Positions 16,836 through 24,850 are shown, counted from the first letter of the stretch. The stretch: DNA of 29,578 nt from GCA-2746365 sp964651445 (GCA_964651445.1 CAZYYW010000020.1:1-29578); one strand, 5' to 3'. Numbers and translations are program-made. Notes: generated from the letters alone by a model not told the origin.

Positions 16836-17263
16836 TAAATCGGCTTCTCGGTTATTAAACTTATTTTTTGGATGACATCACCAACAGAAATCAGTGACAT
16901 GCATTTGGAATTTTTAATGCGGTCCCCCCAGAGGGCTTCAGCTGATGTTTTGTCATTGTACTTTAACAGGGCTTGTGGGTATTTGTTAACCACGGATTGT
17001 TGATGTTGATAGGGGCCTGCACGTGATGGATAAGAAAATAGTCCGGCGTTTTTATCAAAGACAATAAAATGAACATTGTCGATGGCTTGCACCAGCGGGT
17101 ATTCTGATTTTCCAATAATCCAGCTAATTTTTGTATTGGGCCAATGTTTTTGCAGGGTTCGCAATGTGGGTAAAACATGCGTAATATCACCCAGAGCAGA
17201 CAGTCTAAGTAAACACAGTGTTTCAGGTGCGTGTTGGCGGGAATATGTTGCTACAGCTGTCAT
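16835..17263 (-). CDS. Internally deleted GT9 (heptosyltransferase-type) glycosyltransferase
   Basis: This 142-aa frame carries the two ends of a GT9 glycosyltransferase but not the middle. The N-terminal 73 residues have the family opening LCLLRLSALGDITHVLPTLR and ISWIIGKSEYPLVQ. From about residue 74 the sequence jumps to a typical GT9 C-terminus: LFSYPSRAGPYQHQQ, NKYPQALLKY, ALWGDRIKN and CMSLISVGDVIQKI. Intact relatives are about 330-350 aa, so roughly 200 residues, including the nucleotide-sugar-binding C-domain core, are missing, with the reading frame kept. The product is unlikely to be active. It could be a genuine deletion remnant kept as leader for kdsB or a collapse in assembly. 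Only 26 bases separate it from the divergent kdkA. Confidence 0.75.
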   Translation of the reverse strand: MTAVATYSRQHAPETLCLLRLSALGDITHVLPTLRTLQKHWPNTKISWIIGKSEYPLVQAIDNVHFIVFDKNAGLFSYPSRAGPYQHQQSVVNKYPQALLKYNDKTSAEALWGDRIKNSKCMSLISVGDVIQKISLITEKPI

Positions 17264-17289
17264 AAAAATAGTCGAATAAAGCGTTAATA

Positions 17290-18042
17290 ATGTCTTTGCA
17301 GAATAATTATAAAATAAAAAAAATAGCTAACTCGTATGTCTTATATGATGCGAACATCATCGCTGAGCCGACATTACAGCTATTTGATCGTGATTATCAC
17401 ACTAAACGCTTAGCCTCGCAAAAAAAATCTGTAGCCGCTAAGGTTGGCATTGGTCGTGCGGCCGTGTGCTATCTTTCTATAAACAATCATGCGATGGTAT
17501 TAAAGCACTATTTTCGAGGCGGTTTAATCGCGTCGTTAACAAAAGATTGCTATCTGGGGCGTGATGTTGAAAATAGCCGTGCCTTCAGAGAGTGTCGCTT
17601 GCTTATACAAATGTTTGAGCTTGGCCTGCCCGTACCGCTGCCGGTGGCAGCACATGTGAAAAAAGGCATGTTTTGCTACCGCGCAGATTTAATTACGCAG
17701 GAAATAAAACAGGCGGCAACGTTGGCAGATGTTCTGAGCGATACCTCGATTACTGCCGAACAATGGAAAAAAATAGGCCATTGTATTAAATTATTTCATC
17801 AGCATAATGTCTATCATGCGGATTTGAATGCCAGAAATATACTGCTGACGGGTTCTTCGTCAGCAACAGCTGATGTTTATTTGATTGATTTTGATAACAG
17901 TGAAATACGTGCAGGCGGAGAAAATTGGAAGCAGAAAAATTTAGCGCGATTGCAGCGTTCATTGTTGAAGTTCAAAAAAAATAAAAACAACTTTCATTTT
18001 GATGATGCTAGTTGGTTAGCTTTATTGGATGGCTATCAATAG
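17290..18042 (+). CDS. kdkA: 3-deoxy-D-manno-octulosonic acid (Kdo) kinase
   Basis: A 250-aa kinase of the KdkA/RfaP-like lipopolysaccharide kinase family, predicted to phosphorylate O-4 of Kdo on lipid A precursors at the cytoplasmic face. It has VLKHYFRGG (K72, ATP-binding lysine), the catalytic loop YHADLNARNIL (D178) and the metal-binding LIDFDNSEIR (D200). The N-terminal GIGRAAVCYL and RGGLIASLTKDCYLGRDVENSRAF are typical of KdkA. Length matches the Haemophilus enzyme (about 241 aa). Its start lies 26 bases from the divergent GT9 gene, so its promoter should overlap that gene; no strong Shine-Dalgarno sequence is seen. It is flanked by kdsB and waaA, so the three Kdo genes are clustered. 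Confidence 0.93.
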   Translation: MSLQNNYKIKKIANSYVLYDANIIAEPTLQLFDRDYHTKRLASQKKSVAAKVGIGRAAVCYLSINNHAMVLKHYFRGGLIASLTKDCYLGRDVENSRAFRECRLLIQMFELGLPVPLPVAAHVKKGMFCYRADLITQEIKQAATLADVLSDTSITAEQWKKIGHCIKLFHQHNVYHADLNARNILLTGSSSATADVYLIDFDNSEIRAGGENWKQKNLARLQRSLLKFKKNKNNFHFDDASWLALLDGYQ

Positions 18043-18106
18043 TGCCGGCGACTGCTTTATCTCATATCTCTCATCGTTAACGGGGCAGCAGTGATCTCAT
18101 ACGGCT

Positions 18107-19168
18107 TCAGTTCTGACTGCTCTTGAGTATCAAAGCGCTATAGTTTTCAAGAACCGCTTCAGCATTGTGCGTTAAACCACGNNNNNNNNNNNNNNNNNNN
18201 NNNNNNNNNNNNNNNNNNNNNNNNNNNNNNNNNNNNNNNNNNNNNNNNNNNNNNNNNNNNNNNNNNNNNNNNNNNNNNNNNGTGTCGAGTAAAAACACCT
18301 GTGTTCCATCGTTTACGGCTTGCTGCTTGCTTCGTATAGAAATCTTTTTGCATTGCAGTTTTTTAATAATGTTCGCGCCACGTTCGGGATGCCTTGGTGC
18401 AATGATAAGCAATTCTTTTCGTTTTAATTTTTTCCAGATTGTGTAAATTTGTTGTTCTTCGTCATCATGAGTAGACGCAACTAAAACGTATCCGCGTTTG
18501 TGAGAAAAGTTATTGCTGTCTGTGGTGTGTTGCGGATTAATAGCGGTACTTAATTTTAAGTTACCAGTTACAGTGATAATGTTAGTGGCGGCGCCAAGTG
18601 ACGCATAAGCGGCTGCGTTTTTCGCAGAGCGTGCAGCAATCGTGGTGACGTGTGACAGTGCTGTTTTAAGCACAGATTTCAACCATCGATTAGCGTCTAT
18701 TGTTTGGCTGGATAAACGTGCGTTTATTATGTGTATGCTTATTTTTTGTCGGTGACACAAGTGAAATAGATTGGGCCATATTTCAGTTTCCATAATGTAC
18801 AGGGTGGTAGGCTGTGCTGTATTTAGGAATCGTTGAACACTAAAGCGCCAGTCAAACGGTAGGTAGCAATGAAACAGGTAAGGCAGATTTTGTTGTGCCA
18901 CAATTTCGCCGCCGGTAATAGTGTTACTGGTGATGATGAATTTTAATTGACTGTTCTTTGTATGCAGATGTTTTAATAAGGGTAAGGCAGTATTGACTTC
19001 GCCGACCGAAGCGCAGTGAAACCATAAGCAATTTTTTGGCAATGTTGAATAATTAAAACCAAGGCGCTGCCAGAAGTAGCGTAGTTGTTTATTGCCTGCT
19101 GCCTTGCCGATTATATGACCAATAATAATAGGGCTTAGCAGGACGATGAGTAGACGATAGCGGAGCAT
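18107..19168 (-). CDS. waaA: Kdo transferase (interrupted by an assembly gap)
   Basis: Encodes the inner-membrane GT30 enzyme that moves Kdo from CMP-Kdo to lipid IVA. Visible parts: an N-terminal membrane anchor (LLIVLLSPIIIGHIIG), NCLWFHCASVGEVNTALPLL with the catalytic-type Glu, YIMETEIWPNLFH, INARLS, VTGNLKL, and IAPRHPERG. The 100-N gap at 18182-18281 removes the VGGS...GGHN...EPA region; the end resumes as NAEAVLENYSALI. Counting the gap at face value gives 353 aa, against about 420-425 in the family, so the true gap is probably near 300 bases. It starts 3 bases after the lpxL-type gene stop, in the same operon, and is convergent with kdkA. Confidence 0.92.
   Translation of the reverse strand: MLRYRLLIVLLSPIIIGHIIGKAAGNKQLRYFWQRLGFNYSTLPKNCLWFHCASVGEVNTALPLLKHLHTKNSQLKFIITSNTITGGEIVAQQNLPYLFHCYLPFDWRFSVQRFLNTAQPTTLYIMETEIWPNLFHLCHRQKISIHIINARLSSQTIDANRWLKSVLKTALSHVTTIAARSAKNAAAYASLGAATNIITVTGNLKLSTAINPQHTTDSNNFSHKRGYVLVASTHDDEEQQIYTIWKKLKRKELLIIAPRHPERGANIIKKLQCKKISIRSKQQAVNDGTQVFLLDXXXXXXXXXXXXXXXXXXXXXXXXXXXXXXXXXXRGLTHNAEAVLENYSALILKSSQN
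18182..18281. other. Assembly gap of 100 N inside waaA
   Basis: Exactly 100 N, a conventional placeholder for a gap of unknown size. It falls in the C-terminal domain of the Kdo transferase. By comparison with the usual length of that protein the missing sequence is likely longer than 100 bases. Confidence 0.97.
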
Positions 19169-19171
19169 ACG

Positions 19172-20104
19172 TTATGCGTAGATATTGGTTTTGCGATCTG
19201 CTTGGGTTTTAAAGCGTTTGTGCAACCATAGGTATTGTTCTGGACAATCATAGACCATGTTTTCGATGATTCTGTTCACTCTGGCGCTGTCAGCTTCTAT
19301 ATCGTCAGAAGGAAAATTATCCAGTGCTGGCAGCACAATAAGTTTATAACCTTTGCCCTGTGCTAGTCTGACGGGATAGAACGGCACAACAGCAGCGCCA
19401 GTCATTTTGGCGATTTTTGCAGTAGCGGTTAAGGTGGAAGCAATACCGCCGAGGAAGGGTGTAAAAACTATATCCTGGTCACCAAAATCTTGATCCGGCC
19501 CAAACCAGGTGGCATGACCTTTTTTTAAGCCGCGAATAATGCCCCGCACATTTTTGGTTTCAATTAATTCATCCCCCATCTTCGAGCGATAATGTACCAT
19601 CAGTGCGTTAAATAAAGGGCTGTGGGCTTTTTTAAAAACGGCGTTGTATTTGCTAACGTAGGTGCCAATTAAGTGCCCGCCCATGTCTAGCGTGGTGAAA
19701 TGTCCGGTTAAAAGCAGTACGCCTTTATTTTTTGCCATCGCCTTATCAAGGTGTTCTTTGCCCTCGATGATGCAAATTTTTTGTAGTGTTTCACTCTTAC
19801 TAAACCAGGCAAGAGCGGTTTCAAAGACTGAGATGCCTAGACTGCGAAAGGCTTTTTTATTGAGGGCATTGATTTGTTGGTCGCTGAAATCGGGATATGC
19901 CTGTTTTAAATTAATTCGTGCGGCACGTCTTCTTGAGGCTACCACGCGATAAATAAAAATGCCTAAAACAGAGCCAATGTTTTGCAGGGCAGGCAGCGGT
20001 AATAAGCAGATTAAGCGCAACAAGCCGATAGTGAACCACAATGGCCAATACTTTGGTGCTAGGTAGGAACGTAGCAGCAGACTTTTGTCGAGGTTTTTTT
20101 TCAC
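19172..20104 (-). CDS. lpxL: Lipid A late acyltransferase (LpxL/HtrB family)
   Basis: A 310-aa inner-membrane enzyme that adds a secondary acyl chain (laurate-like) from acyl-ACP to Kdo-lipid IVA. An N-terminal membrane helix spans about 22-45. The catalytic HX4D motif is GHFTTLD (H135, D140), followed by GPDQDFG (202-208) near the acyl-binding groove and PEQYLWLHKRFK at the end. Length equals E. coli LpxL (306 aa). The start codon is GTG at 20104, 13 bases from the tolC stop; no ATG gives a full-length protein. LpxM and LpxP are paralogues that cannot be excluded from one sequence, but the position directly before waaA favours the primary late acyltransferase. Confidence 0.88.
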   Translation of the reverse strand: MKKNLDKSLLLRSYLAPKYWPLWFTIGLLRLICLLPLPALQNIGSVLGIFIYRVVASRRRAARINLKQAYPDFSDQQINALNKKAFRSLGISVFETALAWFSKSETLQKICIIEGKEHLDKAMAKNKGVLLLTGHFTTLDMGGHLIGTYVSKYNAVFKKAHSPLFNALMVHYRSKMGDELIETKNVRGIIRGLKKGHATWFGPDQDFGDQDIVFTPFLGGIASTLTATAKIAKMTGAAVVPFYPVRLAQGKGYKLIVLPALDNFPSDDIEADSARVNRIIENMVYDCPEQYLWLHKRFKTQADRKTNIYA

Positions 20105-20117
20105 CTATTATGTGTGG

Positions 20118-21500
20118 TTATAACTGTCCAGCCTGTGCTTCTTTTTCAGGTCGGGGAACTAACCATTTGTTGATTTGATCGACATCACTAATCGTCAACG
20201 TACCGGCAACGCGCTTTAATTCAAGGCTATCGGTTAGGTATTTATAGCGTTCAACAGAGTAATCACGTTTACTGCTGAATAACAGGCGTTGTGATAGCAG
20301 TACGTCTACGCTGGTGCGGGTGCCAGCATCATAACCTGCCATCGTTGCGTCAAGTGAGGTTTGGGTTGAGATGACGGCCTGCTCTCTGGCTTTAACGGTG
20401 GCAATACCGGCTTCCAGGCTTAGGTAAGCACTGCGGGCTAAAGCAATGGTTCTACGGCGTTCCTGTTCATGCAGGGCTTTGGCTGCGTTCAGTTCGGATA
20501 ATTTCTGGCGCACCGTGGAACTGGTAAAACCACCTGAATAGAGTGGAATGTTAAGATTGAGCGAAACGCGGGTATCGGTTCTTTCATTTTCTGGTAGTGG
20601 GGTGGGCAGACCGCTGAAATTCAATGGGTCAGATCTTGTCTGTCCATAGGAAGCGTTTAGGCTAAGTGTCGGGTAATGCCCGCCCTTGCTGCCATCATAG
20701 GCACTTTGCGCCGCATCAACAGCATATTTTGCCGCCAATAGTGAGAAGTTAGTTTGTAGGGCTTTCTTCTGCCAAGCATTAATGTCCATCGGCTCGGGTA
20801 CCACCAGCGGAATGTCTTTTCTGGCAATATGCAGGTTTTCTGGGTAGGTGTTGATGATAACGCGCAGGGCTTCGCGACTGTTAGAGACATCGTTGGTGGC
20901 AATGATTTCGTCAGCCGAAGCGATATCAAAGCTGGCCTGTTGTTCTTTTACATCGGTGATGGCAGACAGACCGACATTAAAGCGTTCTTTGCTTTGTTCG
21001 AGTTGCTTACCAATGGCAATTTTTTCGGCAAATGCGGTTTCCAGAGTATCAATAGCCGTTAATACCTCAAAGTATGCAGTAGCAACACGTACAATGGTAT
21101 CCTGTCTGGCGGATTCAAATTCTGTTCGTGCTTTAGCGGCAATAGCATCGCCCTGGTCAAGGTTGTCAAACACGGTTTTATCAAAGATAACCTGATTTAA
21201 ATCCAGTGAAAAACCTTCATTGTTATTGTCTGATTTACCGACCGTGCCAGCAGAGTCGTTTTCAATACGGCCTCGTTGAATATGCGCATTGAAAGAAATT
21301 TGCGGCAGTATGGCAGAGGTGCTTTGTGACGAAGCCTCTGCGGTTGCCAGGTAGTTGGCGTATGCCGCCTGAAAGGTGGTGTCGTATTTTTTCGCGAGAT
21401 CCATTGCTTCATTTAAATCTAGAGCAGAAGCCGTTGTTGAGACGGCGTAGAGAGATACCGCGATACAGGTAGTGATAAAAGTTTTAGGCAGATGTTTCAT
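20118..21500 (-). CDS. tolC: TolC-type outer-membrane efflux/secretion channel
   Basis: A 460-aa outer-membrane trimer-forming channel for type I secretion and multidrug efflux. The signal peptide ends near ...STTASA (residue 26), followed by LDLNEAMDLAKKYDTTFQAA, the standard TolC N-terminus. The two OEP repeats are visible: SILPQISF near residue 59 with ATAYFEVLTA near 137, and GHYPTLSLNASYG near 273 with AYLSLEAG near 367. NVGLSAITDVKEQQA and YDAGTRTSVDVLLSQRLLF are the matching interior-helix motifs. Length is typical (about 440-490 aa). It lies in a minus-strand run pcm-rhodanese-tolC-lpxL-waaA; the lpxL gene starts only 13 bases downstream. No partner pump genes are in the window. Confidence 0.93.
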   Translation of the reverse strand: MKHLPKTFITTCIAVSLYAVSTTASALDLNEAMDLAKKYDTTFQAAYANYLATAEASSQSTSAILPQISFNAHIQRGRIENDSAGTVGKSDNNNEGFSLDLNQVIFDKTVFDNLDQGDAIAAKARTEFESARQDTIVRVATAYFEVLTAIDTLETAFAEKIAIGKQLEQSKERFNVGLSAITDVKEQQASFDIASADEIIATNDVSNSREALRVIINTYPENLHIARKDIPLVVPEPMDINAWQKKALQTNFSLLAAKYAVDAAQSAYDGSKGGHYPTLSLNASYGQTRSDPLNFSGLPTPLPENERTDTRVSLNLNIPLYSGGFTSSTVRQKLSELNAAKALHEQERRRTIALARSAYLSLEAGIATVKAREQAVISTQTSLDATMAGYDAGTRTSVDVLLSQRLLFSSKRDYSVERYKYLTDSLELKRVAGTLTISDVDQINKWLVPRPEKEAQAGQL

Positions 21501-21550
21501 GGTATCTCTTATTGAATTATTTTAGTAAGGCATAGGGTAATAAGTTGCTG

Positions 21551-21871
21551 TTAATAAGTCGGCATTTCAGCATCAACCGTTTGTGCCCATTGTGCTACAC
21601 CACCGGACAAATTTATGATGTTGCGAAAGCCGGCTTGTTCCAGATAGTTGCCAACGCGGCGGCTACGAATGCCATGGTGGCATATAAGCACTGTCTCGCG
21701 GTTCACATCAAGTGATTCAAGCGCACTGGTTATTTGTGACATCGGCAGCAATTGGCTATTCTTTATTCGGCAGATGTCAAATTCCCAAGGTTGGCGGACA
21801 TCAAGCAGCAATGGTTCCTGCTCACAGCTTTCAAGATACGCATTTAATTTCAGCGCACTAAATTCTTGCAT
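21551..21871 (-). CDS. Single-domain rhodanese-like protein
   Basis: A 106-aa cytosolic sulfurtransferase-type domain. It shows LLLDVRQPWEFD (21-32), the active-site loop ICHHGIRSRR with cysteine C64, and FRNIINLSGGVAQWAQ near the end, so it is complete and probably active as a persulfide carrier. The CHHGxRS loop and association with a tolC and a pcm-like gene recur in gammaproteobacteria. The ATG at 21871 lies 6 bases from the edge of the assembly gap, so the ribosome binding site cannot be seen. The stop is 50 bases from tolC. Its physiological acceptor is unknown. Confidence 0.9.
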   Translation of the reverse strand: MQEFSALKLNAYLESCEQEPLLLDVRQPWEFDICRIKNSQLLPMSQITSALESLDVNRETVLICHHGIRSRRVGNYLEQAGFRNIINLSGGVAQWAQTVDAEMPTY

Positions 21872-21876
21872 GGTTT

Positions 21877-21976
21877 NNNNNNNNNNNNNNNNNNNNNNNN
21901 NNNNNNNNNNNNNNNNNNNNNNNNNNNNNNNNNNNNNNNNNNNNNNNNNNNNNNNNNNNNNNNNNNNNNNNNNNNN
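21877..21976. other. Assembly gap of 100 N between the rhodanese and pcm-like genes
   Basis: Exactly 100 N, of unknown true length. It hides the last codons of the methyltransferase gene and the ribosome binding site of the rhodanese gene. Confidence 0.97.
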
Positions 21977-22590
21977 GTTTCGAACAGCTCTTCCGTGGTC
22001 CAGTGATTATTGTCATCACGGGTAACACGGTGAGCCGTCATTGCGGGTGCATCGCCGGTTACTACGAATAGCCTTCCGCCGGGTTTCAGTAGTTTTTTAT
22101 AACTCTCAGGAATATTTTTCATGGCAACGGTGATGGCGATAACGTCATAATTGCGTTTTTGTTCCCAAGTTTTACAAGCATCGCCAGTGCTGAGTTTGAT
22201 GTTATCAATGTTTAGCGCTTGCAGGCTTTCTTCGGCCATGGTGGTCATGGCTTCGTTGATGTCTACGCTATCAACATGGCGGCCGAGTTTTGCTAGACAA
22301 GCCGTGAGATAACCGCTGCCGGTACCGATTTCCAGTATAAGGTCGTCTTCGTTGATGTTCAGTTCCTGCAAAATACGACCATCAAGGTTAGGGTTGGCCA
22401 TTTTACAAGGCTTGTCATCATAGCTGCCGAGGGGTATGCGGGTATCGACATAAGCCATGTTTTTGTACTGAGCCGGGGCAAACTGCTCGCGCGGTACTTC
22501 ATTGATGACTGCCAGTACCCGAGGATCAAGCACATCCCACGGGCGTACCTGCTGCTCAACCATATTAAATCGTGCTTTTTCGAAGTCCAT
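21977..22590 (-). CDS. Protein-L-isoaspartate O-methyltransferase-like protein (3' end in gap)
   Basis: The visible 204 residues form a PCMT-family SAM-dependent methyltransferase; about 15 more are expected in the gap (family length about 218-220). The start MDFEKARFNMVEQQVRPWDV is that of the tolC-linked PCMT subgroup. SAM-binding motifs are LILEIGTGSGYLTACLAKLG (motif I) and VDSVDINE (post I), with RLFVVTGD later. The segment after IPLG reads SYDDKPCKMANP where canonical Pcm has GHGQTISQP, so the isoaspartyl-substrate loop differs and true repair activity is uncertain. It heads the minus-strand run into rhodanese, tolC, lpxL and waaA. Confidence 0.82.
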
Positions 22591-22636
22591 AAACTGCCTT
22601 ACTCAAGGTGTTAGCGATAACATATCGTTGCGCATT

Positions 22637-22663
22637 GTACCCTGAGAAGCCGTAAGAGGGTAC
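22637..22663. promoter_or_regulatory. Hairpin GTACCCT...AGGGTAC upstream of pcm and thiC
   Basis: Seven-base arms (22637-22643 and 22657-22663) enclose the loop GAGAAGCCGTAAG. It lies in the 257-base divergent gap between the pcm-like gene and thiC. It contains a CTGAGA string, as the thi box does, but lacks the ACCTGAT segment and the rest of the TPP aptamer. Role unknown. Confidence 0.35.
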
Positions 22664-22788
22664 TCTAAATGGTGTGTCTAAAGGCATTTAAACCATTAAA
22701 CAAAATAAGGTTTATACCGGTATTAATTCACTTACAACATATAGCTTTTTATAAGGTGGCTAAATCAGGTATTATGGTGGTCTTTATT

Positions 22789-22804
22789 GGCTCATTTTTG
22801 AGCC
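22789..22804. promoter_or_regulatory. Short hairpin in the thiC leader
   Basis: Arms GGCTCA (22789-22794) and TGAGCC (22799-22804) with a TTTT loop, followed by GGTTTT. It sits 43 bases before the thiC ATG. It could be a weak terminator or pausing hairpin in the leader, but the trailing T-run is short and no competing antiterminator was recognised. Confidence 0.35.
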
Positions 22805-22847
22805 GGTTTTAGCTAAACCTACAGAGTATGCCAAGAGTATTTAAACT

Positions 22848-24740
22848 ATGAGTGCCATCCCGCAAGAATTCCTTGATCGTGCAGCTGAGCTGTCATCTGA
22901 CTCCATAAAACCACTTGATGGTTCGAAAAAAATCTACGTTGAAGGGTCTCGCCCGGATATACAGGTGCCGATGCGCGAAATTCATCTTGAAGACACTGGC
23001 TCCACTTTCGGCGCTGAACCTAATCCACCGATTCCTGTGTATGATACATCGGGGCCTTATACCGATCCGGCCGTTCAAATCGACCTGTTAAAAGGTCTGG
23101 CAGATGTCCGCCGTAATTGGATTGATGAGCGTAATGACACCGAGTTACTGGCTGGGCCGAGCTCTGACTTTGGTCAGCAACGGCAAAATGATCCAGGCTT
23201 AGCCGATCTACGCTTTGAACATATCTGCGCCCCACGGCGTGCCATAAAAGGCAAAAATGTGTCACAGATGCATTATGCCAAGCAAGGCATTGTGACTCCT
23301 GAAATGGAATATATTGCCATTCGCGAGAGCATGAAACTTCAGGAATTGCGTAAAAATCCCGAGTATAAAAAAGTTTTGATGCAGCACCCCGGGCAATCAT
23401 TTGGCGCTAACCTGCCCAATGAAATAACGCCCGAGTTTGTGCGCGAAGAAGTCGCCAGTGGACGCGCGATTATTCCTGCCAATATTAATCACCCAGAACT
23501 TGAGCCAATGATTATTGGTCGTAACTTCCTGGTTAAAATTAATGGCAATTTAGGTAATTCAGCGGTCACTTCATCCATCACCGAAGAAGTCGAAAAAATG
23601 GTGTGGGGTATTCGCTGGGGTTCAGACACCATTATGGATTTGTCTACCGGTAAAAATATTCACGAAACGCGGGAGTGGATTCTGCGCAATTCGCCGGTGC
23701 CTATCGGTACTGTGCCAATTTACCAGGCATTGGAAAAAGTCGGTGGCGTTGCAGAAGATCTGACCTGGGAAATTTTCAGAGATACTTTGATAGAACAGGC
23801 AGAGCAGGGCGTGGATTATTTCACCATTCATGCTGGCGTACGCCTTAAGTATGTGCCGATGACGGCAAAACGTGTCACCGGCATTGTTTCGCGTGGTGGT
23901 TCTATTATGGCGAAATGGTGTCTGGCGCATCATCAAGAAAGTTTTCTATATACCCATTTTGAAGACATCTGCGAAATCATGAAAGCCTATGATGTCTCCT
24001 TCTCACTGGGTGATGGCTTGCGCCCTGGTTCGTTGGCCGATGCCAATGATGAAGCCCAGTTCGGTGAACTGGAAACACTCGGCGAGCTGACAAAAGTTGC
24101 TTGGCAGCATGATGTGCAGGTAATGATTGAAGGCCCAGGTCATGTGCCGATGCAAATGATAAAAGAAAACATGGATAAAGAACTAGAAGAATGTATGGAG
24201 GCACCGTTTTATACACTGGGGCCACTCACCACCGATATTGCCCCCGGTTACGATCACATTACCTCCGGCATTGGTGCCGCGCAAATCGGCTGGTACGGCT
24301 GCGCTATGCTGTGTTATGTCACACCAAAAGAGCATTTGGGTCTGCCCAATAAAGAAGATGTTCGCGTAGGTATTATTACCTACAAAATCTCCGCGCATGC
24401 CGCCGATTTGGCAAAAGGTCACCCCGGCGCACAGATTCGAGATAACGCGATGTCAAAAGCACGTTTTGAATTTCGTTGGGAAGATCAATTCCGTCTGGCT
24501 CTCGACCCGGAAAGAGCGCGTGAATACCATGATGAAACTATGCCCAAAGATGCGCATAAAGTGGCTCACTTTTGTTCCATGTGTGGTCCAAAATTCTGCT
24601 CTATGAAAATTTCGCAAGACGTTCGTGAGTATGCTGCCAAACAAGGCATTGGCGATATTGAAATCGCCTTTGATAAAGGTATGCAGGAAAAAGCCGAGCA
24701 GTTTAAAGAGCAGGGCAGCGAAATATATTCCAAAGCCTAA
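22848..24740 (+). CDS. thiC: Phosphomethylpyrimidine synthase
   Basis: A 630-aa radical-SAM enzyme that rearranges aminoimidazole ribotide to HMP phosphate for thiamine synthesis. The C-terminal [4Fe-4S] motif is FCSMCGPKFCSM (C576, C579, C584). Conserved core segments include GSDTIMDLSTGKNIHETREW, PVPIGTVPIYQALEKV, FTIHAGVRLKYVP, FSLGDGLRPGSLADANDEAQ, MIEGPGHVPMQMI and LTTDIAPGYDHITSGIGAA. Length equals E. coli ThiC (631 aa). It stands alone: no thiE, thiF, thiG or thiD lies nearby, and no TPP riboswitch was recognised in its 257-base leader. The gene is divergent from the pcm-like gene and convergent with the DegT gene. Confidence 0.98.
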   Translation: MSAIPQEFLDRAAELSSDSIKPLDGSKKIYVEGSRPDIQVPMREIHLEDTGSTFGAEPNPPIPVYDTSGPYTDPAVQIDLLKGLADVRRNWIDERNDTELLAGPSSDFGQQRQNDPGLADLRFEHICAPRRAIKGKNVSQMHYAKQGIVTPEMEYIAIRESMKLQELRKNPEYKKVLMQHPGQSFGANLPNEITPEFVREEVASGRAIIPANINHPELEPMIIGRNFLVKINGNLGNSAVTSSITEEVEKMVWGIRWGSDTIMDLSTGKNIHETREWILRNSPVPIGTVPIYQALEKVGGVAEDLTWEIFRDTLIEQAEQGVDYFTIHAGVRLKYVPMTAKRVTGIVSRGGSIMAKWCLAHHQESFLYTHFEDICEIMKAYDVSFSLGDGLRPGSLADANDEAQFGELETLGELTKVAWQHDVQVMIEGPGHVPMQMIKENMDKELEECMEAPFYTLGPLTTDIAPGYDHITSGIGAAQIGWYGCAMLCYVTPKEHLGLPNKEDVRVGIITYKISAHAADLAKGHPGAQIRDNAMSKARFEFRWEDQFRLALDPERAREYHDETMPKDAHKVAHFCSMCGPKFCSMKISQDVREYAAKQGIGDIEIAFDKGMQEKAEQFKEQGSEIYSKA

Positions 24741-24761
24741 TCCCTTCTAAGTAACTATTCT

Positions 24762-24787
24762 CGTTCCCACGCTCCCGCGTGGGAACG
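24762..24787. repeat. REP-like palindrome, GTGGGAA family, copy 2
   Basis: Arms CGTTCCCACGC (24762-24772) and GCGTGGGAACG (24777-24787) enclose TCCC. The core equals that of the palindrome at 6944-6972, with paired changes that keep the stem. It begins 21 bases after the thiC stop. Possible roles are transcript end protection or REP-type dispersal. Confidence 0.8.
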
Positions 24788-24801
24788 CATAGTGAACGTG
24801 C

Positions 24802-24831
24802 CGCTGACACAGATGTAAACCGGTGTCAGCG
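24802..24831. repeat. Hairpin between convergent thiC and DegT genes
   Basis: Nine-base arms CGCTGACAC (24802-24810) and GTGTCAGCG (24823-24831) with a 12-base loop. It sits 20 bases from the end of the DegT gene and close to the REP-like palindrome. Neither strand shows a T-tract after the stem, so a classical terminator is not supported, although it may act with Rho or as a 3'-end stabiliser for both transcripts. Confidence 0.5.
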
Positions 24832-24850
24832 AAAACAGCATGTCCGCAAA

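Noticed and set aside
21850..22590. A single frame running from the pcm-like gene through the N gap to 21850
   Set aside because: The frame only continues because N codons cannot be read as stops; the residues after the gap come from an out-of-frame reading of the rhodanese start. The gene is taken as partial at 21977.
22591..22847. TPP riboswitch before thiC
   Set aside because: Only a CTGAGA string is present; the ACCTGAT and terminal aptamer segments were not found by eye on either strand.
24802..24831. Bidirectional intrinsic terminator between thiC and the DegT gene
   Set aside because: The stem is good, but neither strand has a T-tract after it, so it is listed only as a hairpin.
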